DNA of 64,000 nucleotides. Source: Chitinophaga agri. GTDB lineage: Bacteria; Bacteroidota; Bacteroidia; Chitinophagales; Chitinophagaceae. Of the stretch, positions 19,245-30,596 are shown piece after piece (positions within the stretch are counted from its first letter, which is position 1; every line of letters starts with the position of its first letter). Location of the stretch: contig NZ_CP048113.1 in NCBI RefSeq assembly GCF_010093065.1, positions 6,900,001 through 6,964,000 of the forward strand, given 5' to 3'. A model generated the notes under the pieces. The model had not been told where the DNA came from. It searched no databases and worked only from the letters and a program-made list of their open reading frames with translations. The position numbers were made by a program, and so were the translations under genes.

Positions 19245-20195
19245 GTGTTAACGAATCGACGTAACCCTTATGCCTTATTATTAGCGTTACTAAGTATTGT
19301 GGCCGGCTTATCTGGCTGCTACAATGTAGATACAACCCGGGGCGAGCCCTTTGATATTGATCCGGTTGCGACTGTTAGGAACAGCGAAGGGGTGATGCAA
19401 CTATTATCGGAGTGTATAGCATCAGACAGCACATTCGTATTAAGGATCAAAAATGATTATCCTGTGAAAGGGAGAAGTATCCAGCTATTGAAGATCCGTG
19501 AAATTACAGATAACTATCCTCCGACAAACGATATCATTATTCTCGCTGATGAGCTGCCTGAGAATGCCAAAAATCAAAATTTGTATTATCTCGCCAAGAA
19601 AATGAGAGTTTTTAAAATTGCGGATAGCCTTTTGCCGGAGACGATTGAAGAACGTGAGTGTGCCTATGTTTTCTATCTTGACAAAAAGCTGCATGCCAGT
19701 AATGTTTATTTACCGGACTCTATGGATGGCGATAAAACATATAATTACTTCAAGCGCCTGGCAATTGCGATGAACCGTGAGCCAACACATATTCCGCGGC
19801 CGTTTTACAGAGGTAAAGGTACTACCATTGGAAGAAGCAGGTCATCTACATTGTCATTTTCATCTTCCTCTTTTTCTTCGGGAACAAGTATCTATCAACA
19901 GGGACAATCCGTTAATGTAGGCAGCAGGCGCGTGAATAAGGGTTATTATGAGGACTTTTATTTCAAAAATACCGGCAGCGACCCTGTGACGATCTATGAT
20001 GTGAAGAATAGCTGGAACCGCCTTGGTTGCAAGGTTGAAGTACCCAATGAGGTCATCATGCCTGGATCGGAGGGAAGGATAAGGGTATACTATAAATTGA
20101 ACGGAAGTGGGTCTTTTAATAACGAGGTAAAGGTGTATACGAATCAGAACGGCAGTTATCAAACGTTGAATATATCCGGAACGGCAACAAGATAG
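19245..20195 (+). CDS. DUF1573 domain lipoprotein
   Basis: A 316-residue lipoprotein starting at GTG 19245. The signal peptide (RRNPYALLLALLSIVAG) ends in lipobox LSGC. The middle has no recognised fold and includes a Ser-rich linker near residue 205. The C-terminal about 85 residues form a DUF1573-type Ig-like domain: FYFKNTGSDPVTIYDVKNSW, CKVEVPNEVIMPGSEGRIRVYY, then YQTLNISGTA. There is no in-frame ATG before the signal peptide, so the GTG is needed. Envelope-located, function unknown. Confidence 0.75.
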   Translation: MLTNRRNPYALLLALLSIVAGLSGCYNVDTTRGEPFDIDPVATVRNSEGVMQLLSECIASDSTFVLRIKNDYPVKGRSIQLLKIREITDNYPPTNDIIILADELPENAKNQNLYYLAKKMRVFKIADSLLPETIEERECAYVFYLDKKLHASNVYLPDSMDGDKTYNYFKRLAIAMNREPTHIPRPFYRGKGTTIGRSRSSTLSFSSSSFSSGTSIYQQGQSVNVGSRRVNKGYYEDFYFKNTGSDPVTIYDVKNSWNRLGCKVEVPNEVIMPGSEGRIRVYYKLNGSGSFNNEVKVYTNQNGSYQTLNISGTATR

Positions 20196-20242
20196 TGGAC
20201 GTTATGGTAGTTTAAGCGGCAGTTAATGTTTTAATTTTCTTC

Positions 20243-20286
20243 CTATAAAAAAGTGCCCCCGACAAGTCACTGACTTGTCGGGGGCA
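20243..20286 (-). terminator. Strong terminator of the Thr-rich lipoprotein gene
   Basis: A 16-bp perfect stem (20254-20269 with 20271-20286; the effective loop is about 5 bases) is followed on the minus strand by CTTTTTTATAG. It ends the gene whose stop is at 20304 and faces the plus-strand gene ending at 20195. Confidence 0.85.
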
Positions 20287-20303
20287 TGGCCAATTGATCT
20301 CTT

Positions 20304-21053
20304 TTAATGATTCCATTCCAACCCCGCTACCTGGAAGGTAAATACTCTTGCTAATTCACTTCCTTCCGTACCGATTTCCAATAGTATTTTCTTTGATGTT
20401 TTTAACATCGTAATGAACTCCTTAGACGAATTAATGTAGAATCCGTTCGCGCTGCCACTGTCTACTGCGTTAGACCTGACATTGAACCTTATGGGTTCGT
20501 TATTGTCAAAACGTATTCTGACAGTGTTGAAGTTTACATCTAATAGATGGGTAGAAGACAGGATCTCAACTGTAGTATTCTTATTGGTATTATGTTTAAG
20601 ATGTATGAACAAAAAGCCGGTGTTGGACACCCATTCCGGTCCTGATTCGTTAGTGGTCGTGGTCGTAGTGGTCGCTTCAAATTTTTTACGATCAGTTGTG
20701 TTTTTTGTTTGAAACCATGGCTTTTTCTCTTTGATCGTTGTTTTTGTAGTGGTAGTGGATGTTGACTGATCCTTCCAGTAGCCGCCTGTAGTTATTCTTT
20801 CGTCAGAATAAAGGTCGGCGGCATAGTAAGCAATGGTAGACGTCATCCGGTCTTCATGATTATAATACTTCCATTTAGAGGAATCGGCTGGCTGAGTAGC
20901 GACCGCTAATGGTTTAGCCTGCTGGTCTTTACTGGATGCGTGGTGGCTGCGTGTTTTGCCTTTTTTAAAGTGATCGTTGCATTTGGAAATGCCGCCTATC
21001 ACGAAAAAAAAGATTCCAATGGAAATCCAGATCTTTTTGGCATTTGTTGACAT
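20304..21053 (-). CDS. Hypothetical membrane-anchored protein with Thr-rich segments
   Basis: A 249-residue protein with an N-terminal transmembrane anchor (IWISIGIFFFVIGGIS, ending in Lys-Cys, so a lipoprotein is possible). A low-complexity region follows with two Thr tracts (STSTTTTKTT near residue 98 and ATTTTTTTNES near 128). The C-terminal domain (about 140-249) is regular alpha/beta sequence: GFLFIHLKHN, VRIRFDNNEPIRFNV, GFYINSSKEFITMLK, and resembles small envelope domains with a single catalytic-free sandwich. No family is assigned with confidence. Confidence 0.6.
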   Translation of the reverse strand: MSTNAKKIWISIGIFFFVIGGISKCNDHFKKGKTRSHHASSKDQQAKPLAVATQPADSSKWKYYNHEDRMTSTIAYYAADLYSDERITTGGYWKDQSTSTTTTKTTIKEKKPWFQTKNTTDRKKFEATTTTTTTNESGPEWVSNTGFLFIHLKHNTNKNTTVEILSSTHLLDVNFNTVRIRFDNNEPIRFNVRSNAVDSGSANGFYINSSKEFITMLKTSKKILLEIGTEGSELARVFTFQVAGLEWNH

Positions 21054-21131
21054 AGATGTAGGGATATCAATTTAATAGGAGGCTAATGTATGGTTTATAT
21101 ATTAAAAAATACTTATGTAGTTGTTGATTTT

Positions 21132-21191
21132 GCAAAAAATGGGGGTTAGTCCCCCGCGGCGGCATATTGCCTGCGTATCGCTGCGGGGGAC
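21132..21191 (-). terminator. Compound GC-rich terminator of the tandem esterase gene
   Basis: On the minus strand a 13-bp GC-rich hairpin (21179-21191 with 21149-21161, one G.U pair) is overlapped by a second small hairpin (GGGGG 21141-21145 with CCCCC 21151-21155 in plus-strand terms) directly before a T6 run. The two cannot form together because they share the central block. Confidence 0.7.
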
Positions 21192-21255
21192 GTTGAGCAA
21201 TGCTCAGTGTTTTTATGTCTGTATACCATTTTTTTCAGTCCTGCGTAGCGTGCTA

Positions 21256-23479
<2,224 letters not shown>

Positions 23480-24055
23480 ATGCGAAGGGACTTAGATATC
23501 GTTACATGCCAGAACAGTGATGAGGAACTGTTGCAGCAATTGCAACTGAATCATAATGCTGTTGCATTCAGTATCCTTTATGAGCGTTACTGGGAGAAAC
23601 TGGTCACTATCGCCTATATTCGTCTTAAATCTTCAATGGATGCACAGGAGGTCGTACAGGATCTGTTCCTGGATCTCTGGAAGAGATCTGAAAATATTCA
23701 GCTAAAGTATTCGTTTAATACATATATATGTGGTGCCCTCAAGTATAAGATCATTACTTTCCTTGCAAGGCGTAAAAATGAAGCCGAGCGGCAATCAAGG
23801 CTGGAACTTCCGGAGATTGATCGCAGTACGGAGCAATGGCTTAGTTACCAGCAACTGAGAGACGAACTGGAAAGCTCGATACAATCCCTGCCTGAGAAAT
23901 GCCGGCTCGTGTTTAAGCTGAGCCGGGAAAAGGGATTAACTGAAAGAGAAATAGCGGCAACGCTTAATATATCTATGAAGACCGTTGAATCCCACATGAG
24001 TAAAGCGCTAAGGACCCTGCGCGCATCCCTCAGATATCTCCACATTTTTTTCTGA
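23480..24055 (+). CDS. ECF RNA polymerase sigma factor (PUL-linked)
   Basis: A 191-residue sigma-70 family ECF factor of the Bacteroidetes type. Region 2 is seen in FSILYERYWEKLVTIAYIRL and DAQEVVQDLFLDLWKR. Region 4 is LPEKCRLVFKLSREKGLTEREIAATLN with the helix-turn-helix ISMKTVESHMSKALRTLR. It lies 100 bases upstream of the FecR gene. By analogy with FecI/FecR and Bacteroides trans-envelope systems it should be released when SusC senses its ligand and drive the susCD genes. ATG 23480 is the only good start. Confidence 0.93.
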   Translation: MRRDLDIVTCQNSDEELLQQLQLNHNAVAFSILYERYWEKLVTIAYIRLKSSMDAQEVVQDLFLDLWKRSENIQLKYSFNTYICGALKYKIITFLARRKNEAERQSRLELPEIDRSTEQWLSYQQLRDELESSIQSLPEKCRLVFKLSREKGLTEREIAATLNISMKTVESHMSKALRTLRASLRYLHIFF

Positions 24056-24155
24056 TCCGGCTTATTGATCTTACAGACTTCTGCTTAAAAAAATTTTTCT
24101 CCTGGACTAAGGGTGGCTGATCAGTTGCTGAGACTATATATAAAACAGCCTTATA

Positions 24156-25292
24156 ATGCCTGATCTGACTCCTGAACAAATATCCCTCCTGGCGGACAAA
24201 TTACTGAAAGGCACTATTAGTGAAGAGGAGAAAGTATTGTTTGAAAACTGGTATAATACGTTTCCGGAAGAAGACGTCCGGTGGAATGATGAAAGTGTGC
24301 ATGCTGCCGCTGAACTGAAGCGCAGGATCTACCGTCGTGTCAAGGGAGATAGCATCATTACAGGGAAGTGGTATTGGGCGGCGGCTGTTATTACCTTATT
24401 GATTGCCGGAGGGGCGTATTATCATTATAACACACAGAAGGGCAGGGAACAGTTACTGGCAAAATCAGGATCTGTATCCGGCGGGACTATTGTGCCAGGA
24501 ACCAATAAGGCTACGTTAGTGATGGCGAATGGTAATACCATTACTCTTAATGATGAAGAAAACGGGGTATTAGCACAGCAGGGAAATACAAAAATTATCA
24601 AACTGAATAGTGGACAACTGGCGTTTCAGCAGGGACAAGGTAAGGATGCTGGTAGCGTGGCATCCTTGAATACGCTTTCCACACCACGTGGTGGCCAGTA
24701 TCAGATCACGCTTCCGGATGGAACGACGGTATGGCTGAATGCGGCCAGCAAGCTGGTTTTCCCCACTGCGTTTACCGGAAAGGACCGGGTGGTAAAACTG
24801 ACCGGAGAGGCTTATTTCGAAGTAGCCGCTAATGAACATCAGCCTTTTATTGTTGTGGCCAATGAGATGGAAGTAAGCGTTTTGGGCACGCATTTTAATG
24901 TGAAAGCATATGGCGACGAGTCTTTTGCCAAAACTACACTATTGGAGGGGAAGGTGAAAGTTGCCGTTAACAATAAGGATGTATTACTCAAACCCGGCCA
25001 GCAGGCGAAAATGAATAATGCCGGAGCAATGAATGTAATAGCAGTGAATGTAGACGATGTCGTGGCCTGGAAGAATGGAACATTCAGCTTTGATGATGTA
25101 ACTATTGCAGAAGTGCTGCAACAGCTCGCCCGCTGGTATGATGTGGAGATCGTTTATCCTGATGGCGTGCCAAACGGGCTTTTCCGTGGTGAAATAGATA
25201 AAAAGTCAGATATAGCTACTGTGCTGAAAATATTAGAGGTAAGCGGTGTAAAGTTTACTGTAGAAGGCCACAAGATACTGGTGCGGCCGTAG
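24156..25292 (+). CDS. FecR family anti-sigma factor
   Basis: A 378-residue single-pass inner-membrane protein. The cytoplasmic N-terminus (about 1-70) should bind the sigma factor; one transmembrane helix is at about 71-88 (WYWAAAVITLLIAGGAYY). The FecR domain spans about 170-280 (TPRGGQYQITLPDGTTVWLNA, KLTGEAYFEVAANEHQPFIV, VLGTHFNVKAY), and a C-terminal DUF4974-like domain (about 305-375, FSFDDVTIAEVLQQLARWYD) probably contacts the STN domain of the SusC receptor. It is 100 bases after the sigma gene and 186 bases before susC. Confidence 0.93.
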   Translation: MPDLTPEQISLLADKLLKGTISEEEKVLFENWYNTFPEEDVRWNDESVHAAAELKRRIYRRVKGDSIITGKWYWAAAVITLLIAGGAYYHYNTQKGREQLLAKSGSVSGGTIVPGTNKATLVMANGNTITLNDEENGVLAQQGNTKIIKLNSGQLAFQQGQGKDAGSVASLNTLSTPRGGQYQITLPDGTTVWLNAASKLVFPTAFTGKDRVVKLTGEAYFEVAANEHQPFIVVANEMEVSVLGTHFNVKAYGDESFAKTTLLEGKVKVAVNNKDVLLKPGQQAKMNNAGAMNVIAVNVDDVVAWKNGTFSFDDVTIAEVLQQLARWYDVEIVYPDGVPNGLFRGEIDKKSDIATVLKILEVSGVKFTVEGHKILVRP

Positions 25293-25379
25293 TATGTAAT
25301 AATAGTCAACCAAAATAATAAAATGCCACATTTATGAAGAACGTACCACCATGAAGTATGTGCCCGTAATCCTGTTGAA

Positions 25380-25405
25380 ACAGGGGCGATTGAGCCCGCC
25401 CCTGT
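25380..25405 (+). promoter_or_regulatory. GC-rich hairpin in the susC leader
   Basis: A 9-bp perfect stem ACAGGGGCG / CGCCCCTGT with an 8-base loop, 73 bases upstream of the susC start, inside the 186-base gap after fecR. No T-tract follows, so it may shape or protect the susC leader RNA rather than terminate. Confidence 0.4.
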
Positions 25406-25478
25406 AAAGTCCGGGTTCTGCGGCTGACAAAAGTCCAACGAAGATCAATTATCATTCACACCCAAACACTGCAAATCT

Positions 25479-28400
25479 ATGCAATTGCATGATGATGTAA
25501 AAGCCATGCCTGTAAAATGGCTTTATTTAAAGAAAGTGAGCATTGAAAAGTTATGCTCTATACCACGAAAAACACTCCTTGTTATGAAAATGATTGTCTT
25601 GTTGCTAACAATAGCCTGTTTGCAGGTGAATGCTACGGGATATGCGCAAAAACTAAGTTTGTCGCTAAAGGACAGGCCGCTGGAAGATGTCCTGCGCGAA
25701 ATTAAAGTGAAGACGGGTTATAAGTTCTTCTACAAACTGGACATGCTGGACAATGCTAAGAGAGTAACCATCCGCATAGACAATGCAGACCTGTCCAATG
25801 TGCTGGATATCATCTTTAAGGAACAACCATTTACCTACCAGATCGTAGATAAGACCATCATTATCAAACCCAGGTTACATACCTTGTTACCCGAAGGGGA
25901 GGTCCGTCCGGACATGACTATAACTGGTAAGGTCACCGATGATAAGGGTAGTCCTTTGCCGGGTGTATCTGTTCAGGTGAAGGGTACATCTAAAGGTACG
26001 CAGACCAATTCCCTGGGTGAATACCAGTTAACCGGAATAGATCCGGATGCCATACTGGTATTCAGTTATCTCGGCTACCAGGTACAGGAGATGCCGGTTA
26101 AGAGCCGTAGCAATATCACAGTTGCACTGGTCTCTTCCTCGATCGGTCTGGGTGATGTTGTCGTAGTAGGGTATGGTAAACAATCCAGAAAGAACCTGAT
26201 CAGTGCTGTGAACACGGTGAAGGCCGAAGAACTGAATAAGGGGGCGATTACGGACGTTGGACAACTTTTACAGGGTAAAGTGCCCGGATTAAACATATCT
26301 GCCAGTGGAGACCCTAATGCGGTGGCTACAGTGGTATTGCGCGGAGCGTCTACACTGAACAGTTCCCAGGGGCCGTTTTATGTGATCGATGGTGTGCCAG
26401 GGGTCGACATATCCGCTATTGCGCCTGATGATATTGCTTCCATCGATGTATTGAAAGATGCGGCAGCTACAGCAATATATGGTAACCGGGCTGCCAATGG
26501 CGTAATCATGGTCACCACTAAAAAAGGCAGGAAGGGCGAGTCCCGCGTGTCTTATAATGGCTACGTAGGACTGGAAAAGGTGTCAAATAAGCTGGATATG
26601 ATGGATGCTGCTGAGCTGAGAGAATTCCTGAGCAGAAATGGTCAGTCTTTCGCTCCTACAGATGATAAGAATGCCAATACGGACTGGCAGAGCGCGATCC
26701 AGCGTAAGCAGGCCGTCTCTCATAGTCATAATATATCTTTCAGTGGTGGCGGAGATCACGGTACGTATGCCGCCAGTCTGAGTTACATAAAAAAAGAAGG
26801 AATTCTGCTGAACAGTGATCTTGAACGAGTGGTAGCACGTTTAAGTGCGGAACAATATGCCCTGAATGACAAGGTGAAATTTGCACTGAATGTGACAAAT
26901 TCAAACAGTAGCGCGAATGACATTCCCTACCGTAACGTAGTATTGCTTCAGTCCGCCCTGCATCTGCCGGTATCGCCTGTGAAAAATCCGGATGGCAGCT
27001 ACTTTGAAAACTTCAATACACAAGGGTATTACAATCCGGTAGCGATGATCGATAATAGCCAGATGAATACTAAATACAATAACCTTGTAGGAAGTTTTAA
27101 TACCCAGGTCAAACTGCCTTTCGGGTTTGTCTATGACCTTAACCTGTCTTATATCGGCTTTACTTCAACACATGGAGAGTACTATAATAAATACTTTACC
27201 ACTAACTATAACAGCATGTACGATAATCCTAATCCCGGATTAGGATTTCACAGTCAGCAAACCTTCGGAGCGAACGGACAGGCGACCAGGAGTGTATACC
27301 AGAATACCAGCAAGATCCTTGAAACATTCCTGACCTGGAACCGGACATTTGGTTTGCACAATATCAGTGCGGTATTAGGCTATTCATGGCAGAATAACAA
27401 GATAGGGGAGGGCTTTCAGGTAACGACCAGTAATTTCCCGGTTGATAATATCGGGTATTCCAATCTGGCACTGAGTAACCCATATGCTATATCCGGTTTT
27501 CAGATTGGACTGGGCACTGACGGTGTATTTCAGGAGAACCGGCTGATATCTAATTTTGCGCGTCTGAATTATGGATTTAATGATAAATACCTGTTGCAGG
27601 CTTCGTTAAGAAGAGATGGCAGCTCCGTGTTCGGAGCGAACCATCAATGGGGATATTTCCCTTCTGTCGGACTGGCATGGAGGATCAGCCAGGAGCAGTT
27701 CATGAAGCATCAGTCAGCATTTACTGATCTGAAACTGCGAGCGAGTTATGGTATAACAGGTAATGCTTCAGGTTTTAATGCCTTTACCGCAAGGTTTATC
27801 TCCGGTACACAGGGAATCTTCTATTATAACGGAGCTGCTGTATCTGCAAGTGGGCCAATTCAGGCAGCTAACCCTGATCTGAAATGGGAGAAAACAAGTA
27901 CAGCCAATATAGGAGTGGATTTCGCCATTCTCAAAGGGAAACTGAGTGGTTCGATCGATCTGTATGATAAGAAAACCACCGGTATGATCTATTCTTACAG
28001 GGTCGATCCGATCCTGGTACCTACCGGTACTATTGTGGCCAATGGTGGCAGTATGAGCAACAGAGGTATAGAATTGAGCCTGAATGCGGCCATAGTAGAG
28101 AACAAGACCTTTGGCTGGAACACTGGTATTAACTTCGCGCATAACAGGAATGAGATCACCAGTCTGACCAATCCGCTTTTCTCCGGCGGAGACTCTATAC
28201 TGCTTGCCTTTCCTGAGGGTGCCGGCCAGTCCAGCCACTCCCTGGAAATACTGAAACAGGGTAAGCCACTGGGACAATTCTTTTCACCAATATATGCAGG
28301 CAAAGATGCCAATGGCGTGTCACAGTTCGTAGCGGCAGATGGAAAGCCCACTACTACACCTATTATAGGCGCGGATTATCATTATATCGGTAACTCTCAG

Positions 28401-28850
28401 CCCAAATTATTAATGGGCTGGTCAAACAGCTTTCGTTATAAGAACTTCGACCTCAATATTTTCCTGAGAGGTGTGTTTGGGAATAAAATCTTCAATGCAA
28501 CGAGGGCTGATCTTTTCCGGCCGAACACTGCCCAGTATACCAATATCCTGAAAGAGGCGGCTAATGAAAGTGTGGCGGATTATAACGCTTACCTGTATTC
28601 TACCCGTTTCGTGGAAAGCGGTACTTACGTGAGATTCGACAATGCCACCCTGGCGTATAACTTCAGGAACCTGCATCCTTACATTAAAAGTATAAGACTA
28701 TATGTGACGGCTAACAATCTTTTTGTTATTACCGGTTACAAGGGTGTGGATCCTGAAGTCAATCAGGGTGGTATAGCACCTGGTGTGGATTACAATAACT
28801 TTTATCCTAAGACGAGGACTTTTATGTTGGGTGTTAACGTGTCATTCTAA
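25479..28850 (+). CDS. SusC/RagA TonB-dependent outer membrane receptor with STN domain
   Basis: A 1123-residue transducer-type TonB-dependent transporter. It has a long N-terminal leader, a signal peptide (MIVLLLTIACLQVNATGYAQ around 37-57), and an STN domain (about 58-128, LKDRPLEDVLREIKVKTGYKFFY) that should contact FecR. A carboxypeptidase-regulatory-like domain follows (about 143-220), then the plug (QLLQGKVPGLNISASGDPN, VLRGASTLNSSQGPFYVIDG, IDVLKDAAATAIYGNRAANG) and a barrel ending in MLGVNVSF. With SusD it forms the glycan importer. The signal core starts 36 residues after ATG 25479, so ATG 25584 (MKMIVLLL) is an alternative start. Confidence 0.95.
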   Translation: MQLHDDVKAMPVKWLYLKKVSIEKLCSIPRKTLLVMKMIVLLLTIACLQVNATGYAQKLSLSLKDRPLEDVLREIKVKTGYKFFYKLDMLDNAKRVTIRIDNADLSNVLDIIFKEQPFTYQIVDKTIIIKPRLHTLLPEGEVRPDMTITGKVTDDKGSPLPGVSVQVKGTSKGTQTNSLGEYQLTGIDPDAILVFSYLGYQVQEMPVKSRSNITVALVSSSIGLGDVVVVGYGKQSRKNLISAVNTVKAEELNKGAITDVGQLLQGKVPGLNISASGDPNAVATVVLRGASTLNSSQGPFYVIDGVPGVDISAIAPDDIASIDVLKDAAATAIYGNRAANGVIMVTTKKGRKGESRVSYNGYVGLEKVSNKLDMMDAAELREFLSRNGQSFAPTDDKNANTDWQSAIQRKQAVSHSHNISFSGGGDHGTYAASLSYIKKEGILLNSDLERVVARLSAEQYALNDKVKFALNVTNSNSSANDIPYRNVVLLQSALHLPVSPVKNPDGSYFENFNTQGYYNPVAMIDNSQMNTKYNNLVGSFNTQVKLPFGFVYDLNLSYIGFTSTHGEYYNKYFTTNYNSMYDNPNPGLGFHSQQTFGANGQATRSVYQNTSKILETFLTWNRTFGLHNISAVLGYSWQNNKIGEGFQVTTSNFPVDNIGYSNLALSNPYAISGFQIGLGTDGVFQENRLISNFARLNYGFNDKYLLQASLRRDGSSVFGANHQWGYFPSVGLAWRISQEQFMKHQSAFTDLKLRASYGITGNASGFNAFTARFISGTQGIFYYNGAAVSASGPIQAANPDLKWEKTSTANIGVDFAILKGKLSGSIDLYDKKTTGMIYSYRVDPILVPTGTIVANGGSMSNRGIELSLNAAIVENKTFGWNTGINFAHNRNEITSLTNPLFSGGDSILLAFPEGAGQSSHSLEILKQGKPLGQFFSPIYAGKDANGVSQFVAADGKPTTTPIIGADYHYIGNSQPKLLMGWSNSFRYKNFDLNIFLRGVFGNKIFNATRADLFRPNTAQYTNILKEAANESVADYNAYLYSTRFVESGTYVRFDNATLAYNFRNLHPYIKSIRLYVTANNLFVITGYKGVDPEVNQGGIAPGVDYNNFYPKTRTFMLGVNVSF

Positions 28851-28870
28851 CAGCATCTAAAAAACAGTGT

Positions 28871-30487
28871 ATGAAAAAGTTAATCAGCTATATATTCATT
28901 TCCTTTTTGTTGTGTGTTTTCAGTGCATGTTACAAACTGGAAGTTCCTATTACATCCGCACTTACACCAGACGTTTTTCCTACAGACAGTACACAGTTTA
29001 TCGCGGCATCAGGCCCCGCGTATGTTGCTTTACGGGGAAATATCGGTGTGGAATATTTTTTTATGCAAACATTGACAACAGATGAGGGGATCTTTCCTGC
29101 AAGAGGTGGTAACTGGTTCAACGGAGCGGAGTTTCAGCAATATCATTATCACACATGGACGAAAGATCATGCGGGTGTCAACGGCAACTGGGTATGGTTC
29201 TCCACTATTATTGGTACTGTGAACCAGTCTTTGGCTATCCTTGGACAAAATATACCGGAAGGTTCCAGTAAGAAGACTACGCTGGCAGAACTGCGGATGG
29301 TGCGTGCAATCGCCTATTATCTTATGATGGATAATTACGGTAATGTACCCATTGATACAGTAAGCGGAGATTTTTCGGCAAAGCCCAATGTTCCCCGGGC
29401 ACAGGTTTTTACTTTTGTAGAAAATGAAATTAAGTCCTGTCTGCCTGATCTGAGTGCGGTCAGTGGCGTATCAACTTATGGAAGGGCCAACAAATGGACG
29501 GCATATGCCTTATTGGCGAAGCTTTACCTGAATGCGGAGATATATACCGGTACGCAGCGAAATGATGATTGCATTGCAGCCTGCGATAATGTGATAAAGT
29601 CGGGTCTATATTCACTGGAGCCAGCCAATACCTATCTGCAGATGTTCTATCCTGATAACGGTCCGCAGATGAAGGAGTTTATTTTTGCGATACCCTTTGA
29701 TCCTGCGTGGTCAAATACTTTCCCATTCAGATCGCAGAACCTGCATGCACGTTACGATGTACCGCGTGGACTGGCAGCTACTAAATTTAAACTGCCGTTT
29801 ACACCAGATGGCGCCATCAGCACACTGCCTTCATTCTATGCTAACTTCGATGATCCGAATGATGTGCGCAACCGTCAGTGGCTGACCGGACCCCAGTTCC
29901 TGGCCGATGGGGTTACGCCGGCTACTGTTACTACAACGAAAAAGGGATATGATCAGTTCTATACAGGTGCAGATGGCGCGGCTCCCTATACTTATCAGAT
30001 AGATATCAAACCTGAAGTGGTGTTAAGACAGGATGTCAATTCATTTGATGCCGGTAATGATGAAATAGCGTGGAATATGGGATACCGGAATATCAAGTTC
30101 TATCCGGATGCAACATCGCTGAACAGGAACCAGAAGAATGATATTCCGTTGTTGCGTTACTCCGATGTACTGTTGATGAAGGCGGAGGCTATTTTACGCG
30201 GCGGCAGTGCTACGATGGGGCAGACAGCGCTTTCGCTGGTGAACGAGTTAAGGTCACAGCGCACGACATCTGCTGCACTTACTGCGATCACACTGGAAGG
30301 AATATATGCGGAAAGGTGCAGGGAGCTGGTATGGGAATCCTGGCATAGGAATGATATGATCCGCTTTGGTAAATATGAAAGCAAGTGGGGATTCAAGACA
30401 GATGCTGATGTGAATCGTCGTATTTTCCCTATTCCTACATCTGCGTTGCAGCTTAATCCGGCACTGAAGCAAAATCCAGGGTACTAG
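28871..30487 (+). CDS. SusD/RagB family glycan-binding lipoprotein
   Basis: A 538-residue surface lipoprotein: signal peptide MKKLISYIFISFLLCVFSAC with the lipobox Cys at residue 20. It then shows the SusD-like N-terminal region (AELRMVRAIAYYLMMDNYGNVPI, TPR-like KWTAYALLAKLYLNAEIYTG) and the C-terminal RagB/SusD domain (IPLLRYSDVLLMKAEAIL, ERCRELVWESWHRNDMIRFGKYE, RIFPIPTSALQLNPALKQNPGY). It lies 20 bases after susC. It binds glycan and acts as lid on the SusC barrel. Confidence 0.95.
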   Translation: MKKLISYIFISFLLCVFSACYKLEVPITSALTPDVFPTDSTQFIAASGPAYVALRGNIGVEYFFMQTLTTDEGIFPARGGNWFNGAEFQQYHYHTWTKDHAGVNGNWVWFSTIIGTVNQSLAILGQNIPEGSSKKTTLAELRMVRAIAYYLMMDNYGNVPIDTVSGDFSAKPNVPRAQVFTFVENEIKSCLPDLSAVSGVSTYGRANKWTAYALLAKLYLNAEIYTGTQRNDDCIAACDNVIKSGLYSLEPANTYLQMFYPDNGPQMKEFIFAIPFDPAWSNTFPFRSQNLHARYDVPRGLAATKFKLPFTPDGAISTLPSFYANFDDPNDVRNRQWLTGPQFLADGVTPATVTTTKKGYDQFYTGADGAAPYTYQIDIKPEVVLRQDVNSFDAGNDEIAWNMGYRNIKFYPDATSLNRNQKNDIPLLRYSDVLLMKAEAILRGGSATMGQTALSLVNELRSQRTTSAALTAITLEGIYAERCRELVWESWHRNDMIRFGKYESKWGFKTDADVNRRIFPIPTSALQLNPALKQNPGY

Positions 30488-30503
30488 TAACGATCACTTA
30501 TTG

Positions 30504-30538
30504 ATGCTTCCCGTGTATCTGCTATATACGGGAAGCAT
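30504..30538 (+). terminator. Hairpin between susD and the GH89 gene (attenuator-like)
   Basis: A 15-bp stem (30504-30518 with 30524-30538, one G.U pair, 5-base loop) lies 16 bases after the susD stop. The T-tract is poor (ATATTGCC), so it may be a leaky terminator or an RNA-stabilising structure giving more susCD than enzyme transcript. Confidence 0.6.
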
Positions 30539-30596
30539 ATTGCCAGCCACGCATTGAATGTTACCATGCCACGTCGAAGGAATCAATAATATTATT

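Noticed and set aside
20690..20770. GT/GGTCGT-rich tract as a microsatellite
   Set aside because: It encodes the Thr tracts of the minus-strand gene; the repeats are imperfect at the codon level.
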